A stretch of 64,000 nt of DNA from Typhlomys cinereus (GCA_023101885.1 JALPQD010000241.1:2005001-2069000), one strand, 5' to 3'. Shown: positions 25,441-38,390, numbered from the stretch's first letter. Made by a program: numbers and translations. The notes: a model not told the origin generated them from the letters alone.

Positions 25441-27670
25441 ATGGCACTCAGTGGCTGATACTCTACAGCACCACATAAAACTCCTTTTTTACTTACTTTA
25501 CATCACAAAACACAACCCATACAAAAAGTTATGCTTTAAATGGACTATTTATGATAGTTTAGTATCATGGTTTCTTTCACTATATAATGAATATTGGGTA
25601 CCGTTGCAGTCTGTGGTTTCCAGGAATACTTGTTCTCTCCCTGCTGTTTGCTCTGAGAGTACAGTTAGACTCTATTACCCAATGGTTCCCTAGCATCTGG
25701 AGTGCTACATTACTGTAGCAGCCCAAAGATGTGTGTTCTGGTTCCACCTTATTGTATTCCTTTCAAAAGTTTGAAAAAGGTAATTTATAAAATCCTACCA
25801 GAGTTATATAAGCATCAATAGCAATATACCAACATGCACAGAACAAGTAAAATCAGAAAAAAATTATTTTCATATTGACATCTTTTATGGCTGACATCTA
25901 AATATTTACTTAAACAATCAAGCTACTTGCTTTTCAATTTTTGCCAAAGATTTAGATTTAGGCTACTAATTCAGTTCAACAAATAAGTCATAGGAATTAA
26001 TTTTCTCATGTACTATTAAGATCAGTATTTTCATTAAAGCAGCATAGTAACCCTGACTGAGTTTTAAAATTGCTGCAGAGAGCTCTATAAAATTCTAGCC
26101 TTCTGGTTGGGTGCCGTGGCACAAGACCATAATGTCCAAACTAGGGGAAAAAGTAGTTGAGGCTGGTAAGATGGTATTGAGTACTGCAGTTTCAAATATT
26201 CATTTTATTCTTTTTTTTATTCCGTATTCCTTGGAATTTATGCTAAAGAAATGAGGGTGGCTCACACTTGTAGGTCAACCTGTTAAGGAAAAAGAAAATT
26301 CTGTTCATTAGTCAGACAGGAACTTAAGGCATGAAAGTCATTCAACAATATCAGGTCATTAAGCTTCAAGATAGAAATGCATAAACAAGTTTCTAGAGAC
26401 CTTGCATATGTCTTCTGCTAGCCCATTAGCCTGATTTAGCACTTTCATCACTTATTACTGAAATAAACTAATCTTTTTGCAGTTAGACCAATAAAATAGA
26501 TTTCAAAAGGCCACAGTAAGTTTTCACAAACGACATACAATTTTCCTATCTCTCATCTCCCAGTGTGTTACTTTTGTACAAATATGCAAATTTCTCTGAG
26601 ACAAAAAAAAAAAAGAAATAGAACAGAATTTCACTATTTATAAAAATCAAGGAGTATTTTTCCAAAACATCACAGAAGGAAAAAGTCTAAAACTAAATTA
26701 TTTGAAAATGAAATTCAACATCAAAGGTCCTAGGGAAGTGTTCCTGGCAAGACAAAGAAAAAGCACAGCATCAGATGATACATCATATGAAATACCATCT
26801 ACCAGTCAACAGACAAAAGTTTCAGGTCTTCCAAAGGAAGGCTAATATGGCTTGGTCAAGCTGAAATAATTTGACAGTTTAAAAAGTGTATTTTAAAAGT
26901 TCAGTTCCCAATTCGTATTTATTATCACCATTTTTACTACTACTACTGCAATATATTATTATTATTATTACATTAAGTCAAAAGCAAACAAAGACACTAA
27001 GTGCTTCTATAATTTACTGGGATGGTCCTTTTGATGAAATGTAAAATACTAGATACAAATTATGGGTCACAATAAAAAAATGCATGGCAGAACATTATCC
27101 CAGTTTTTGAGACACATCATCACATTTAGTCTTCCAAATGACAATATTAATGTTCTGCATATAAGTGAACTTTAGGTAAAATAATCAAGGTTTCACAGAC
27201 TATGATCTGAATAGGCAAAAATTTTTTTTACTTATTTCCAGCAATGAATTTATTTAACTTAGTGTAGTAGTTTATGTGAATTAAATATGTAAATAAAGTC
27301 AAACACAAATGTTTCCTTAGACTGAATCTTAAAACGGTACAATGAGGTATGCTAATTTACTCAGTATGATGCCCAAAATGCTTATGATGATTGTGCCATA
27401 CACAAAGCAAGTACTATTCCTCAGTATCCGAAAATATATTGTGCTCTGATATGAATATTTGTTTCAAATGTTCATGCTGTGTTTTTCCATTATGGAAAAA
27501 TGTTTTCCATAACGGATCAAATGTCTCCAAAATCTTGTTGAAAAGGTAGAGACAAAGTGTCACTATTATAAATGCATTGCATCTAAAGCTTAGTCTTCTC
27601 TGTACCGTTTCAAAATTCAAATCTCACCACATCACAAAATACATTTTCAGAATGTTAAAGATTTAATTTA

Positions 27671-27973
27671 GGGGGCTGGAGAGGTGGCTCAGGGGTTAAG
27701 CCTTTGCCTTGCAGGCAGAAGGTCTTGAGTTTGGATCCTAAACCCCATGTATAGAGGCCGGGCGGAAGCCGGGGGGGGGAGGGGGGGTGCATTTCTGGTC
27801 CTGGTAGGGTGGAGCCTGTGAATCCTGGGGCAGAGTAAACAAGGAGGCGGTAGAGGCGTTCCATGGTGGTTCCCGAATTCTTCCGTGGTTCTACACACAC
27901 ACACACACACACACACATACATACATACATACATACACACACACACGCACAATTGAATAAAAATAAAAATTAA
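27671..27973 (+). mobile_element. GC-rich tRNA-derived SINE, copy 2, with perfect target-site duplication
   Basis: It has the same head, GGGGCTGGAGAGGTGGCTCA, B-box GAGTTTGGATCC, body and (CA)n/(CATA)n tail as the other copies. It is flanked by perfect 14-bp repeats, AAAGATTTAATTTA, at 27657-27670 and 27974-27987. A G-tract interrupts the body around 27770. This flank pattern is the signature of L1-driven target-primed insertion. Confidence 0.92.
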
Positions 27974-30134
27974 AAAGATTTAATTTATACATTTACTCAA
28001 ATATTCAACACATATTCATGCAGTGTCTATTATGATCCTAGACACTGGAAATATATCGAGGAAAAATCAAGAGAAGTTTTTACTGAAACACAGCTTGTGT
28101 TAGTTACAAAGGGATACAATTTAGGGATTTCATATAAGTGGCCAGGAAAAGCTCTTAGAAGTGAGTGACAACCTGAATGGCAAGAGTCGGCAAGCAGCAC
28201 CTATGGGACTGAAAAATCAGGTAACCAGGACAGCAGCTTCATGAACCTAGGGAGCAATGAGCTGGCCAGGCAGCTAGAGCCACAGCAGCTGTACAGGGAA
28301 AGCAGAGGGAATGGTGGAGTGCTAGGAAATGAGGTCTGAGAATTACATGGTAAATTCTGGTGAGAACTAGGACACTGTTCTTAGTGGTGGTACAAGCACA
28401 CTGAAAGAAGAAAGATGAAAGAATAAACATCAAAAGGGGAGAATGAACAATATTTTCTTGGTTTGGAGTCAGACATATACCTTCTATTCTTACAACTCTG
28501 AGGCTAATGTTGATGTATTTCACATGTAAGGAAACAAATTGAGACATAAGTTTCCCTCAGATATTCCCTCAGAATATCCCACTACTAAATGAAATTGTAC
28601 ACAGATTTAATTCTAAAACTATGTGCCTCTTCTCACTGTGATATCTCCCATTGCTATGGTTTGAAATTCTGACTACATTCGAATTACACAAGCTCAAAGT
28701 TTAAAATAATATATAACAGAAGCTGAACAGATATATTAGATATTTCTATTTTTATAAGTTTTACAGCACCAACAGGAAGTTTTTCAACTGTAGAATAACA
28801 CATTAGAGGACATTTCATAGAGACAGGGTTAACCATATCCAAACCGAGTATCTATGACTGGACCCAAACCCTGTAGTTTACATATGTGATGCAACACAAT
28901 TCAGTAAGCTTACAGTAGATAGAAACTGGCTGCTATACAAAAGTCAAAACTCAATCTGCTTCTCCTCACCTTGTCTAGCATCCTACAACTCCAGAAATAA
29001 AAGGGGGGGGGGAATTAATGCTACCATGCATGTAAAACTGGGCCAAGTTAACTACAGAGAAACCACTTGGATTGTCCTAATAACACTAGCTACTCAGGGG
29101 AAGTTCAAAACTACTTCTTGTTGAACTACAATAAAATACTAGAAAAAAACATCAATGAAGACTAATGATGCATTATTGTAGAAGATGATACTTACATATG
29201 TCTGCCCAAGCACCAGGAATATTGCAAGCCCATTCTATTTCAGTCCTGGCTTCGTACTATCACTTTAAAAGAGAAAAACACTCAGCTCAGCCCTCCCAAA
29301 AGGAGTGTTTTGCTCTGACCTACTCTGACAAGGAACTTCAGCACCTACTTCCTTATTTGAGGGCTTTTGCAATATATTCCATGAAACCTCATCATGATAT
29401 CATTGCCAAACCTAACTGGTGTTTACAAAACCAACCACAACTCCACTGAAATGGCGCTGGAGAGACTAAATTTCAGAAGAAGGTTAAGCAGATCTAAGGG
29501 AGAAAAAATTGTTCCATTCAAAATGAAGTTGTCATATTGGTTAGGTATAGTCAAGCATATATATGCAGATTTACTAGAGACTTTAGCACTACTACTTTCA
29601 GTTTTCCTCTCCTCCTTTTCTTCACTGATTACTTCACTCTAATGAAATAACTTAGTGTCTTAGAAGCTGAAAGTTCAAACATTACAGCAAGGGTCTCTTT
29701 CATTACCTCATCACATAATAGATGACGCCAGAAGGGCAAAGAATATACAGAGGCAAGAGATCATATTATGAGACAGAAAGCCAAAGAGTGATTCAAGGTT
29801 CAGATTTAGGTTTTTTAAAACAACTTGAACTCACGAAAGCACTCAGAGATTCCCTGGGAAACTATCTTAATCCATTCCTAGCATGTGTTCCTAAATGACT
29901 GTTCCTAAATGACTCAAGAACTTTCCAGTAGTAGGTCCTACTCCTATTCAGAACATATAACCGCAAGAGAGAACCTTGTCCAAACCACAGTAGAGGATTC
30001 CCACCTCTGAATGACTAGCACGGGGAGAACAGTACAAAGGAAAGGAAAGGTAAGAAGGCACATCACTAACACAACTACATTCTTTCATCCGTACTTTGTT
30101 CTAGACATGTCATTTTTAATTAAAAATCTAATAA

Positions 30135-30265
30135 GCCATTGGTTAGAACACAGACTTGGTCTGATTATTCACTTTATCATTGCCATTTGTTTGACTTGGG
30201 CTATATTTTCTCAGCACTTCCACTTCCTCAGCTGGAGTTTGTTGTGAGAAGCAAATGAATATGAG
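30135..30265 (+). mobile_element. MIR fragment
   Basis: TTTGTTTGACTTGGGCTATA, CACTTCCACTTCCTCAGCTG and GTTGTGAGAAGCAAATGAAT fit the MIR 3' part. Confidence 0.55.
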
Positions 30266-31317
30266 CGCCAAGTGTTAGCCTTGAGCATAGGGGCCCAAAA
30301 TGCACAACGAACTGTGAAGATGTGTTATTGTACTAGAGCTGATATGATTCCAAAGGAAAAAAGTAAAGGGCAATTCTTCAGTATTATTAGATTAAAAACA
30401 ATTATTAAAATACCTCATTTTGCTAACTGACAGGCCTAACAGCACCACTATTTACCCACCACACCATTCCCACCTAAAAAGATCCAAGAGGAAAATAGAG
30501 CTCACTTTCTCTGCTGTTTCTAAAGATAGTATAACCAGAAGACAGTATGACCAGTATGGGGCAGGGATAACCAGGAAATGATGAGTAATAAAATTGGTGG
30601 TGGGATGGCATAGTCAAAGCTAGAGTATTTCAAGGAGTCTTCTTTCCTAACTCTCCAGATGAGGACAGGATATGTTTCAAAGAACTCCAGAAAAGTATTC
30701 ACACTCAACCTTAATAGATCTACAAGGTACTTAGTTAATTTTTCTTATTTTATAGATAGGAAACTGAGATCCATACAAACTAAACCCAACTTCAGTTTTG
30801 ATGTTTTAAACACCATATATTTGGATACCTTCTGAAAGTTTATGTGGTCAGTGATCAAATGAATGCAGAGGATACATCACCATCTTATCAGGGCAGTTGT
30901 CCCACCAACACAGGAGAAAGTACTATTAGTAGTTCATAATATCTTTTTCCATAAAGTGCAGATGCCCCTAAGTGTTTTTATATAGAAATTCTATTAGACA
31001 AGTTAAAAGCATAAAATATGCATGTATAGAAGTAAAATGCTGCAATAATTAGTGACTGTAAAGCTGTTAATGCTAATTGCAAGCAACATTTTCAAATGGT
31101 TAGAGAATATGTCTGACAATATCAATAATGAGAGAATGAATGTATGACCAGATAACTTTCGAGAGGATTCATTTTTAAGCTAATGAAATTTAGAAATTTA
31201 AATGGCATAAGAATTAGTTACTAGATATATTTTCTTTAGCAGCATTTAATGACATTAAAACCTTCAAAACATCAAAATTATATAAATTACATTTTATTTA
31301 AGCCACTGTCTTTTTTT

Positions 31318-31640
31318 AGTGAATAAATGAGTTTATTGGGATTGCTTACAGGAGTATGATGAGTAAGGGTTACTTACAGGAACAGTTATATCTCCAGAAA
31401 CCCTACCTCTACCTGAGCAAGACATGTGACAGCTACTCACTACAATACTTGCTCCACAGAGAGTCCCCTACAGACTGCTGAGCTACTCAGAGTCGCCCCC
31501 AGACTGCTGGGCTTTCTTAGAAATCTCCATTAGTTACTGGTTGTTTACTGTTTTTCTTTTCCTGGTTAGAGCCAAACCTCCTCCACATACACACCAATCC
31601 TTTTAGTTCCTGAAACTTCCTGGCATTAACATTGTTTACA
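31318..31640. repeat. Unclassified interspersed repeat (LTR-like)
   Basis: GAGTTTATTGGGATTGCTTA, CAGGAGTATGATGAGTAAGG and GTTACTTACAGGAACAG resemble a family seen often in rodent genomes. An imperfect internal repeat, CAGACTGCTGAGCTACTCAG versus CAGACTGCTGGGCTTTCTTA, occurs at 31471 and 31500. I cannot assign a class. Confidence 0.35.
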
Positions 31641-32094
31641 TTTTCAATCTTCCTACAAGATAGAATACTTCAAAATACTACACAATATTCTTTTGTTAAA
31701 CTAGGTTCAAAGTTCAAAATGGTATTACATTAAAATCACACAGCTATATAATTAGGTCATATACCTTTAAAAAGAAAGCTGTGTTTGTGAATTATTAACA
31801 CCTTATACAAAAAAAATTAAAAACAGGATGTCAAAACTGTCATCTCCATTATTTTATAAGGAAAAATGTACAAAATCATGTAAACAGCTATGATAAATTG
31901 TCCTTAAGCTACAAGTAAGTACATGGAAAACCATGTTTTTAAAAAACTAAAAACCCAAAAATATTTTGCTTTCTTTAATGCTAAAATTAGACTATGATGA
32001 AAATGCCTCAAGAATACAAATCCTTTTGTGTGTCTATGGACCCTAATCCCTGAAATAAAACCTTTTCAAAATGACTGCTATACAATGCCCATCA

Positions 32095-32440
32095 GGAAAT
32101 GGCTCTTCGGTTAAAAAAAGGGGGGGGGGGGTTTAGCAGTTAAAGAATGCTTGCTCCTCAATCATGAAGACCAGAGTTTGGCTCCCAAGAACTATGTAAC
32201 TACTATAACTATAACTAACTATAACCCACCTCCAAGGTGGATGGAGACAGAATAGACAAAAGCCTCAAAAAGTCCAGGAATAGATCCTGTCGCAGGGGAA
32301 CAAAGAGTGACTGATGGAAGCGGGCATCTGATGCTCTCCTCTAGATTCCAGATACTTGTACTGAATATGTGTGCACGGGTCCATACACACACAGATACAC
32401 AGATACACAGACACACACACACATACACACACAGGCCAAA
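32095..32440 (+). mobile_element. B2/B3-like SINE, diverged
   Basis: AATGGCTCTTCGGTTAAAAA, a run of 10 G, TTAAAGAATGCTTGCTCCTC and GAGTTTGGCTCCC match a B2-like head. A CA-rich tail occupies 32385-32435. Confidence 0.65.
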
Positions 32441-33299
32441 CTGATTTCTAGTGCTGTGCAGGCATTCAACAAATAACTTGCTGAAATAAGACTAAAAATG
32501 AGAAAGAAAAAAAAAATCAGAAGATAAATACTTTTAAACCTTAGAGCAACTGAAATATTTCAGCACATTTACACCAATACTCCAGATTTAAAATCTTTAA
32601 AAGAAATCATAGTCTTCTAAGGATGATGGCCTGGTAAGTGATTTTTTTATTTTAAATCAATCTGTGGTATTATTTCACAGAAAACCACCCTATGTACAAA
32701 GAAAACAACTGCTCTGAAATTGTCCCATTTTCTTTACTAATGTTAATTTACTGGGGACTATGATATAAGAAAGGATTATGCTACAAGGAAGGTTTCTCAG
32801 CAGACAAATCCACTGGAATCTGAGTTGCACTGCTTAGTAATCTTAATTTCACTGATGTCATTACACAATTTTTTTTAAAAAAGCTTTCAAATATATCACC
32901 ACAGACTTTAACAAAGTATATAAAAATAACCTGAGTAATTCTTACTGTCTAATGAGATTTAAAAAGCAAGCACAAGAGGTCTTTAAGACATGGATCTTTT
33001 GAGAATCCTACCTTCAAACAGAAACCATCCTATTGACACCGAAGTGAAACTCATCTTTTCAAAATGGCTTGAGTGAAAAGTAAGCCTTGACACAATAACA
33101 CAAAAGCAACTTGTACTCTAACAGCACAATGTTGTCTTGCCCTCCATATATGAACAAGCAAATAAACAACGGAAATAATGAATCTATTCTGACAAAGATT
33201 TAAAGAAGTTAAATGACTTCAATAAAGGAAAGAATGTTAACTAGCTAGTTAGGAAAAAAGAGGTACATAACTTTACTTTAATTTAATACCATTAAAAAA

Positions 33300-33462
33300 A
33301 AAAAGAGGTATACAAGCCCAACCACCTTGGAATCCACAGAAAGATGGAAGAAGAGAACTGACTCCACAAGTTGTTCTCAACTTCCACACCTTCACACATG
33401 TATTATGGCATGCACATGCCCACATGAAAACACATTCTCTCTCTCTCTCTCTCTCTCTCTCA
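33300..33462 (+). mobile_element. B2/B3-like SINE 3' part with (CT)n
   Basis: GAGAACTGACTCCACAAGTT, GTTCTCAACTTCCACACC and ATGTATTATGGCATGCACAT are typical of the B2/B3 3' half. A (CT)n tract follows at 33436. Confidence 0.6.
33436..33461. repeat. (CT)n microsatellite
   Basis: About 12 CT units at the end of a B2/B3-like tail. Confidence 0.9.
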
Positions 33463-33499
33463 AAAATTAAGATGTAATATTAATAAAAGAGGCAGACCT

Positions 33500-33715
33500 G
33501 GACTAGGATGACTCAGTAGATAAAATGTGCTATGCGAGCATGAGAATCTGAGCACAGATTCCCAGTATCACCTAAAAAATCAAGCACAGTGACGCACATT
33601 TGTAAGCCCAGTGCTGGGGTAAGGGAGACAGGCAGATCTTGGAGGCTTGCTGGTCAGCCAATCTAGATGAAATGCTGAGCTTCAGGTTCATTGTTAGATC
33701 CAGTCTCAAATAAAT
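33500..33715 (+). mobile_element. B3-like SINE
   Basis: GATGACTCAGTAGATAAAAT, GAATCTGAGCACAGATTCCC, CACATTTGTAAGCCCAGTGC and GATCCAGTCTCAAATAAATA match a B3-like element ending in AAATAAATAAATAAA. Confidence 0.7.
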
Positions 33716-33723
33716 AAATAAAG

Positions 33724-33890
33724 GGGCCAATGAAATGACTCAGAAGGTAAAGATGCTTGCTATCAAGCATTATGACCTGAGTTCCTTCCCCAGTACCCAC
33801 ACCATGAAAGGGAGAATTAGCTCCCAGAAGGTGTCCTCTGACATGCACGTGCACACACATACACACCACCACCACCATCATCATCATCAA
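33724..33890 (+). mobile_element. B2-like SINE with mixed microsatellite tail
   Basis: GGGCCAATGAAATGACTCAG, AAGGTAAAGATGCTTGCTAT, GACCTGAGTTCCTTCCCCAG and GTGTCCTCTGACATGCACGT form a B2-like unit directly behind the previous SINE. The tail runs through CA, ACC, ATC and AAGT/AGGT-type repeats to about 33920. Confidence 0.75.
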
Positions 33891-35277
33891 TAAGTAGGTA
33901 AGTAGGCAGGTAGGCATGTATTAATAAATAAAGTTGGAGAGCATTCTGACATTGACCTCTTACCCACAAAAACACATCATGCACACACGTGCGCTTGTGC
34001 ACACATACACATATACACATACCTGTATGGGAAAAATTAAAATTAATCAATAGTATAGGGGAGCACAGATAAAACATCTAATATTTGCAGCACTGGAAAG
34101 ACACATCACACAGTGCAGTAAGCAATTCTTAATTCTTGAGACTTTCAAAATGAAACAAAAATCCTTTGCTCAGAAATACCCATACACTTGATTATCTTTA
34201 AAGGAATACAGATCAAATAAAAATGAAGTCTACTCAGGATTTGTAAGTATTCCAGCAGTGGAAAAGAACAACTGACAGTCTCTTAGGAGATTTGGCATTA
34301 TCTCTGGTCTACCAGCTTGCTACTCTGGTTAATCAATTTACCTGTTTGGACCATCCTGGAATTCACAGAAAGATGGAGAACTCACCTCATTCAGTGTACA
34401 TGTTATTTTGTTCACATGTTTTGTTTACCAAGTATCTGTTGATCAACATTTACTTCACTTCCACCGTTTGGCTATTTGGACCTTTGTTATCAATTGATAA
34501 ATAACAACTGTACATATGTACCATGTAAAATGTGCTTTGATATACATATATAGTATAAAAAACTTAAGTAAACCTACTTAATATATCCATTACCTTCTTG
34601 TGATAAAAACATTTAAGAACGATTTTCAATAATTGTATTATTGCAATCATTATTGTGACACAAAATAACATAACTGAGTCTTTAAGCACTGTGCAAAGAA
34701 GGCAGACACAGGAAAGCAAATGAGGCATGGTTCTATTTATGCAAGATACCTAGAAAGGAGAACTTACAGAAGGTAAGCAAAACAGAAGTTCTAGGGACTG
34801 GGGAAAGGGTGAGTGGGGAGTTAGTATTTTAAGGCTGCAGAGCTTCTGTGGGAGGTCATGAAAAGACTCTGGAAAGGGATAGCAGAGAAAGTTACGCAAC
34901 ACTTCGCACACCGGCAACTGACTAAAAGTAAACTCTATGGTCTGTCTGTTGCCACAATCAAGAGAGGCAAGATGGTATTTCCCAATCAGCTAGAGCTGAA
35001 ATTCTAGCAAAGACACCAGGGGGGACACCAGGACGGAGGGAATTAAGAGAATCACCTCTTCACCTTTTCAACTGCCAGCTGTGACTCAGCACTTTTTCTT
35101 GGCTTCAGAACAGTAAGTGCCCAGAAGAATTTAAGAAAGAGAGCCCTCGACAAGGTGCTCACATACTATCAGATTAAGTCCTCTACTTGGAGGTCACTCA
35201 AGTGAATTTTCTCTCATTACTAATCTCCAAAAGAAAGTGGCTTTTCCACATATAACAACAGAAGCAGCACTTTAAGT

Positions 35278-35280
<3 letters not shown>

Positions 35281-35327
<47 letters not shown>
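35281..35327. repeat. (CA)n microsatellite
   Basis: About 23 uninterrupted CA units that are not attached to a recognisable SINE. Confidence 0.95.
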
Positions 35328-35331
<4 letters not shown>

Positions 35332-36734
35332 CCAAGAATAAAATCATTCCAGCTTTCTTAAATCATGCTGCGGTAACAGTCTTGTGACATCTTGGTCCAA
35401 ACATACAACAAAGCTGTTGCAATCACTGCATTTCCCCATTTAATGGAAGTCCTTAGCAACTCTCCTAGCAAAAACTCAAATTTAGAGGAACTATGTTTGA
35501 ACATAACATTGGTTATTCTAAGCTCATTGCTTCAACTTCTAAACAAGGTCTCCTTCCTAAAACCAAGAGGTAAATAAGAAAATGAAGCTAATTGATGGCC
35601 AGATGGGAAGCGTGCACCAGCAGAGCAGACACGTTCTCGGGAATAGTCACAGGAAGTTCAGGTTTCCAAAGCTCACCTGAGAGGATGAGCGTCCCTCCAC
35701 TGACTCTGAGTACCTGCTGCAAAGAACCTTCTTTCTTCACAGCTTGTCTGAGAACATTACAAGCTTGGCAAATGAAGCATGACTACTGTAAGATGTATTA
35801 CATTCTGACTCACCTCATGATACCTTGTATGCATGCAGTTAATAATGATAAATATGAAATGTAAGTAAATTAAATCTGAAAAGCACAATATTAGAGAATG
35901 TGGGGATACTGCCTCTGAATACAGGATCCCTTAATTTTAAAGAACATGGATCCATCCAATGAAATTTACTTGTGTTCAGATAATGTGGTATATAAAAAAA
36001 GATCATACAACTAGTAAAAATTTTGAACAGAAATACCCCCCAAATCATTGGATGTTCTAATATACTTACTCTTTCATAAGGGAAGAAAGGAAAATAAAAG
36101 TTCCTCAGATGTTTTGACTAACAGTCTTCCTCCAAAGGATTCTTTAAAGAGGCAGAACATTTAACAATTGAACCCAAAGGCAAACAGGATTTCCTACTAT
36201 ATGGTTCCAAAACACTGTAATTCCTTTTAACAGCTATTCATGAGATCACTGCTTTGAATTTTATTTGAAGATACTATATTCAAATTAAAACTCAACTTTC
36301 TACCACATTTCCTTAATAAATTATAACATCAAAGTAATGCTTTCTACCTAACTCTTTCAAGTCTTGAAGACATATCAGAAAAAATATATATATAACATAG
36401 GAAAACTGTTTCCTCCTCAATTAAACCAGATAAACTAGCAGTGTTATACTACACCTACAGACAAAACTTCTGAGTTTTCAGTAGACCATCACAATTAAGA
36501 AGCAATGAAAGCAGAGAGACAGGAGAAAGAAAATGGTAACATGACTCACGTTTGTGTCTCTCAGGTGATGAAGCAGTTAGTAGGGGCAAGCTTACAAACC
36601 TCCGGCAGCAGAGAGGATATAACTGAGATTTTAATTGTTGGCAAAAAATGCACACTGAGAAGCCAGTGGGCTGTGCTACCATGAGCCAGGGGGTGGGACT
36701 AATGAAAGAGGAGAGGAGGGGACAGAGCACTCAC

Positions 36735-36918
36735 TCGGTTAGAAGCTGGTGTAGCTTGTGATAACCTCGTTCCAAGGCCAGGCTTACAGGCGTTGCCCCT
36801 TCCTGGTTGTGGATGCTAAGGGCTCCACGGCCACCTGGCTTCTGCAACAGGAACCAGGTCAACCGCAGCAGTCCCAGCCGCACAGCAAAATGCATCAATG
36901 TTTCCCGGGGGCCATCAT
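36735..36918 (-). CDS. AKAP13: AKAP13 coding exon, ankyrin-like segment
   Basis: The acceptor is CCCATTCACAG|ATGATGG and the donor is ACCGA|GTGAGT. The 184-base exon enters in phase 1 and leaves in phase 2. It encodes ETLMHFAVRLGLLRLTWFLL, then the loop QKPGGRGALSIHNQEG, then ATPVSLALERGYHKLHQLLT. These form about two ankyrin-like helix-turn-helix units, recognisable from the TLMHFAVRLG and TPVSLALERGY patterns. In AKAP13 this lies N-terminal to the disordered region and is probably a protein-binding surface. A UG-rich repeat sits about 50-95 bases upstream of the acceptor on the transcribed strand. No single reading frame longer than 60 codons spans the exon, so ORF-based gene finding would miss it. 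Confidence 0.94.
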
Positions 36919-36968
36919 CTGTGAATGGGGAAGGACATAAAAATAAGAACCACCATCACCACTAATGA

Positions 36969-37014
36969 ATACAGACACAGACACACACACACACACACAG
37001 ACACACACACACAC
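36969..37014. repeat. (CA)n tract upstream of the ankyrin exon acceptor
   Basis: Two CA blocks broken by CAG. On the transcribed strand it is a UG-rich tract 51-96 bases before the acceptor at 36918. Confidence 0.9.
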
Positions 37015-37639
37015 CAGAAAAAGACTATGTAAACAGTTTATCCACAATCCTGAAGGTAGGCTATGTAGCGAACAACATTGTAGCAGGTGTGAACGGCTAT
37101 TAAGAAAAGGCAAAGCAAAGCTAGAAAAAAAATTATGAAAAACAAAATCTTTACTAGGAGACAGACAACCACAAACACAAAACCAAGTCATTTATGTACT
37201 CTAATTCTTTCACAGGAAGGTTTAAAAAGATGATTAGACACACTCTTTACATTAAAAATAAAACAAGTAAACAAATGCAGCTCCACAAGATGGGGACCTA
37301 AAGTGAACAGCTGTCTGAACACAGATGGGTGTATCCTAAAGGGTATAATTACTTTTTAGAAGAATACTCAGACGGGAGTTGGCTATTTAAACACTAGAAA
37401 CAGGTTATACTTGTTAAGTACACACAAGTCTTTTTTAGTCTCCCTCAGTAAGAGCCTATCAAATTGTTGGCACTACCAGCTTTTCATTTGTTTACTGAGA
37501 AACAAAATGCATCTTCAGGCATAATGAGACTAATTGCAAGACAATATACTAGTAACTTCAGAGGGGAAAGCATGTGCTTAGGTTTACTTCACTTAGATGA
37601 AGGCTCCTTCTTGGCATAATGAGTCACTTCAAAAGTGTT

Positions 37640-37770
37640 GGAATAAGGAAGAGGTTCAGACCAGACAAGTATGGGTTCAAACCTGGCATTGCTGTGACCT
37701 TCTTGCTTCTCTGAGCTTTACTTCCCATACGGTTTTAGCAAGACACCAGCACCTAACTGAGCCATTTTAA
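37640..37770 (+). mobile_element. MIR fragment
   Basis: GTATGGGTTCAAACCTGGCA, TTGCTGTGACCTTCTTGCTT and CTCTGAGCTTTACTTCCCAT match the MIR core and 3' region order. Confidence 0.7.
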
Positions 37771-38216
37771 CAAATGAGAGGGAGATGAAATGTTTTATCA
37801 ATGACCAGCTAGAGGGTTCTTAGGTTTAGCATATGCCCATTTTCCTCTTTCCCTGCTCTTGATCCTGTCTTCTGGGGTCTCTCTTCCTAAGTTATCCTCT
37901 TGTGTATGCATGTTTATGAGCCACTGCAGAACTGCCTGCTGCATGTGGCCCTCCATGGCTGTATGCTAGTCACCATCAGGAGTCACACATTTCTTCTTCC
38001 TCTCAGTTTAGTTCTCATCTCTTATTTGGTTTCATGCTCCTGGGTTCCAACTTCACCAGCACATTCTCAGATTCCTTCACTCTGAACTGCTCATACTTCT
38101 AATGTATGATTATCACAACAGGAACAAGGACATCTGTGAAGATGTGGTTTTTACCTTGAACTGTACTGTTCTCTTGTATGTTAGCACTCTTTCCTTATTT
38201 ATACCATAAATTTGTT

Positions 38217-38390
38217 TAAAATCAAATTTATCTTTCATATTTTATACTAGTTCTATAAAACTATATATATACAGGCAAACTTGGAATTTATGGAATCTTC
38301 TTAAAATCAAATTTAACTTTCATATTTTATAGTAGTTCTATAAAACTATATATACGCAGGCAAACTTGGGATTTATGGAGTATTTAAGCA
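38217..38390. repeat. Two-copy 85-bp tandem duplication
   Basis: AAAATCAAATTTA, TTTCATATTTTATA, GTTCTATAAAACTATATATA and GCAAACTTGG recur with an 85-base offset (38221 and 38306). Confidence 0.93.

Larger units (their letters stand above)
22263..36734 (-). other. AKAP13: AKAP13 intron, about 14.5 kb
   Basis: This is the largest complete intron in the window. It holds a young GC-rich SINE at 27671, MIR pieces at 24325 and 30135, an unclassified interspersed repeat at 31318, clustered B2/B3-like SINEs from 32095 to 33890, and (CT)n and (CA)n tracts. No reading frame above 120 codons occurs and none has a recognisable product. Confidence 0.7.

Noticed and set aside
29198..29642. Overlapping plus-strand frames of 82-83 codons
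   Set aside because: No recognisable domain and no flanking gene signals; best explained by chance or an old repeat.
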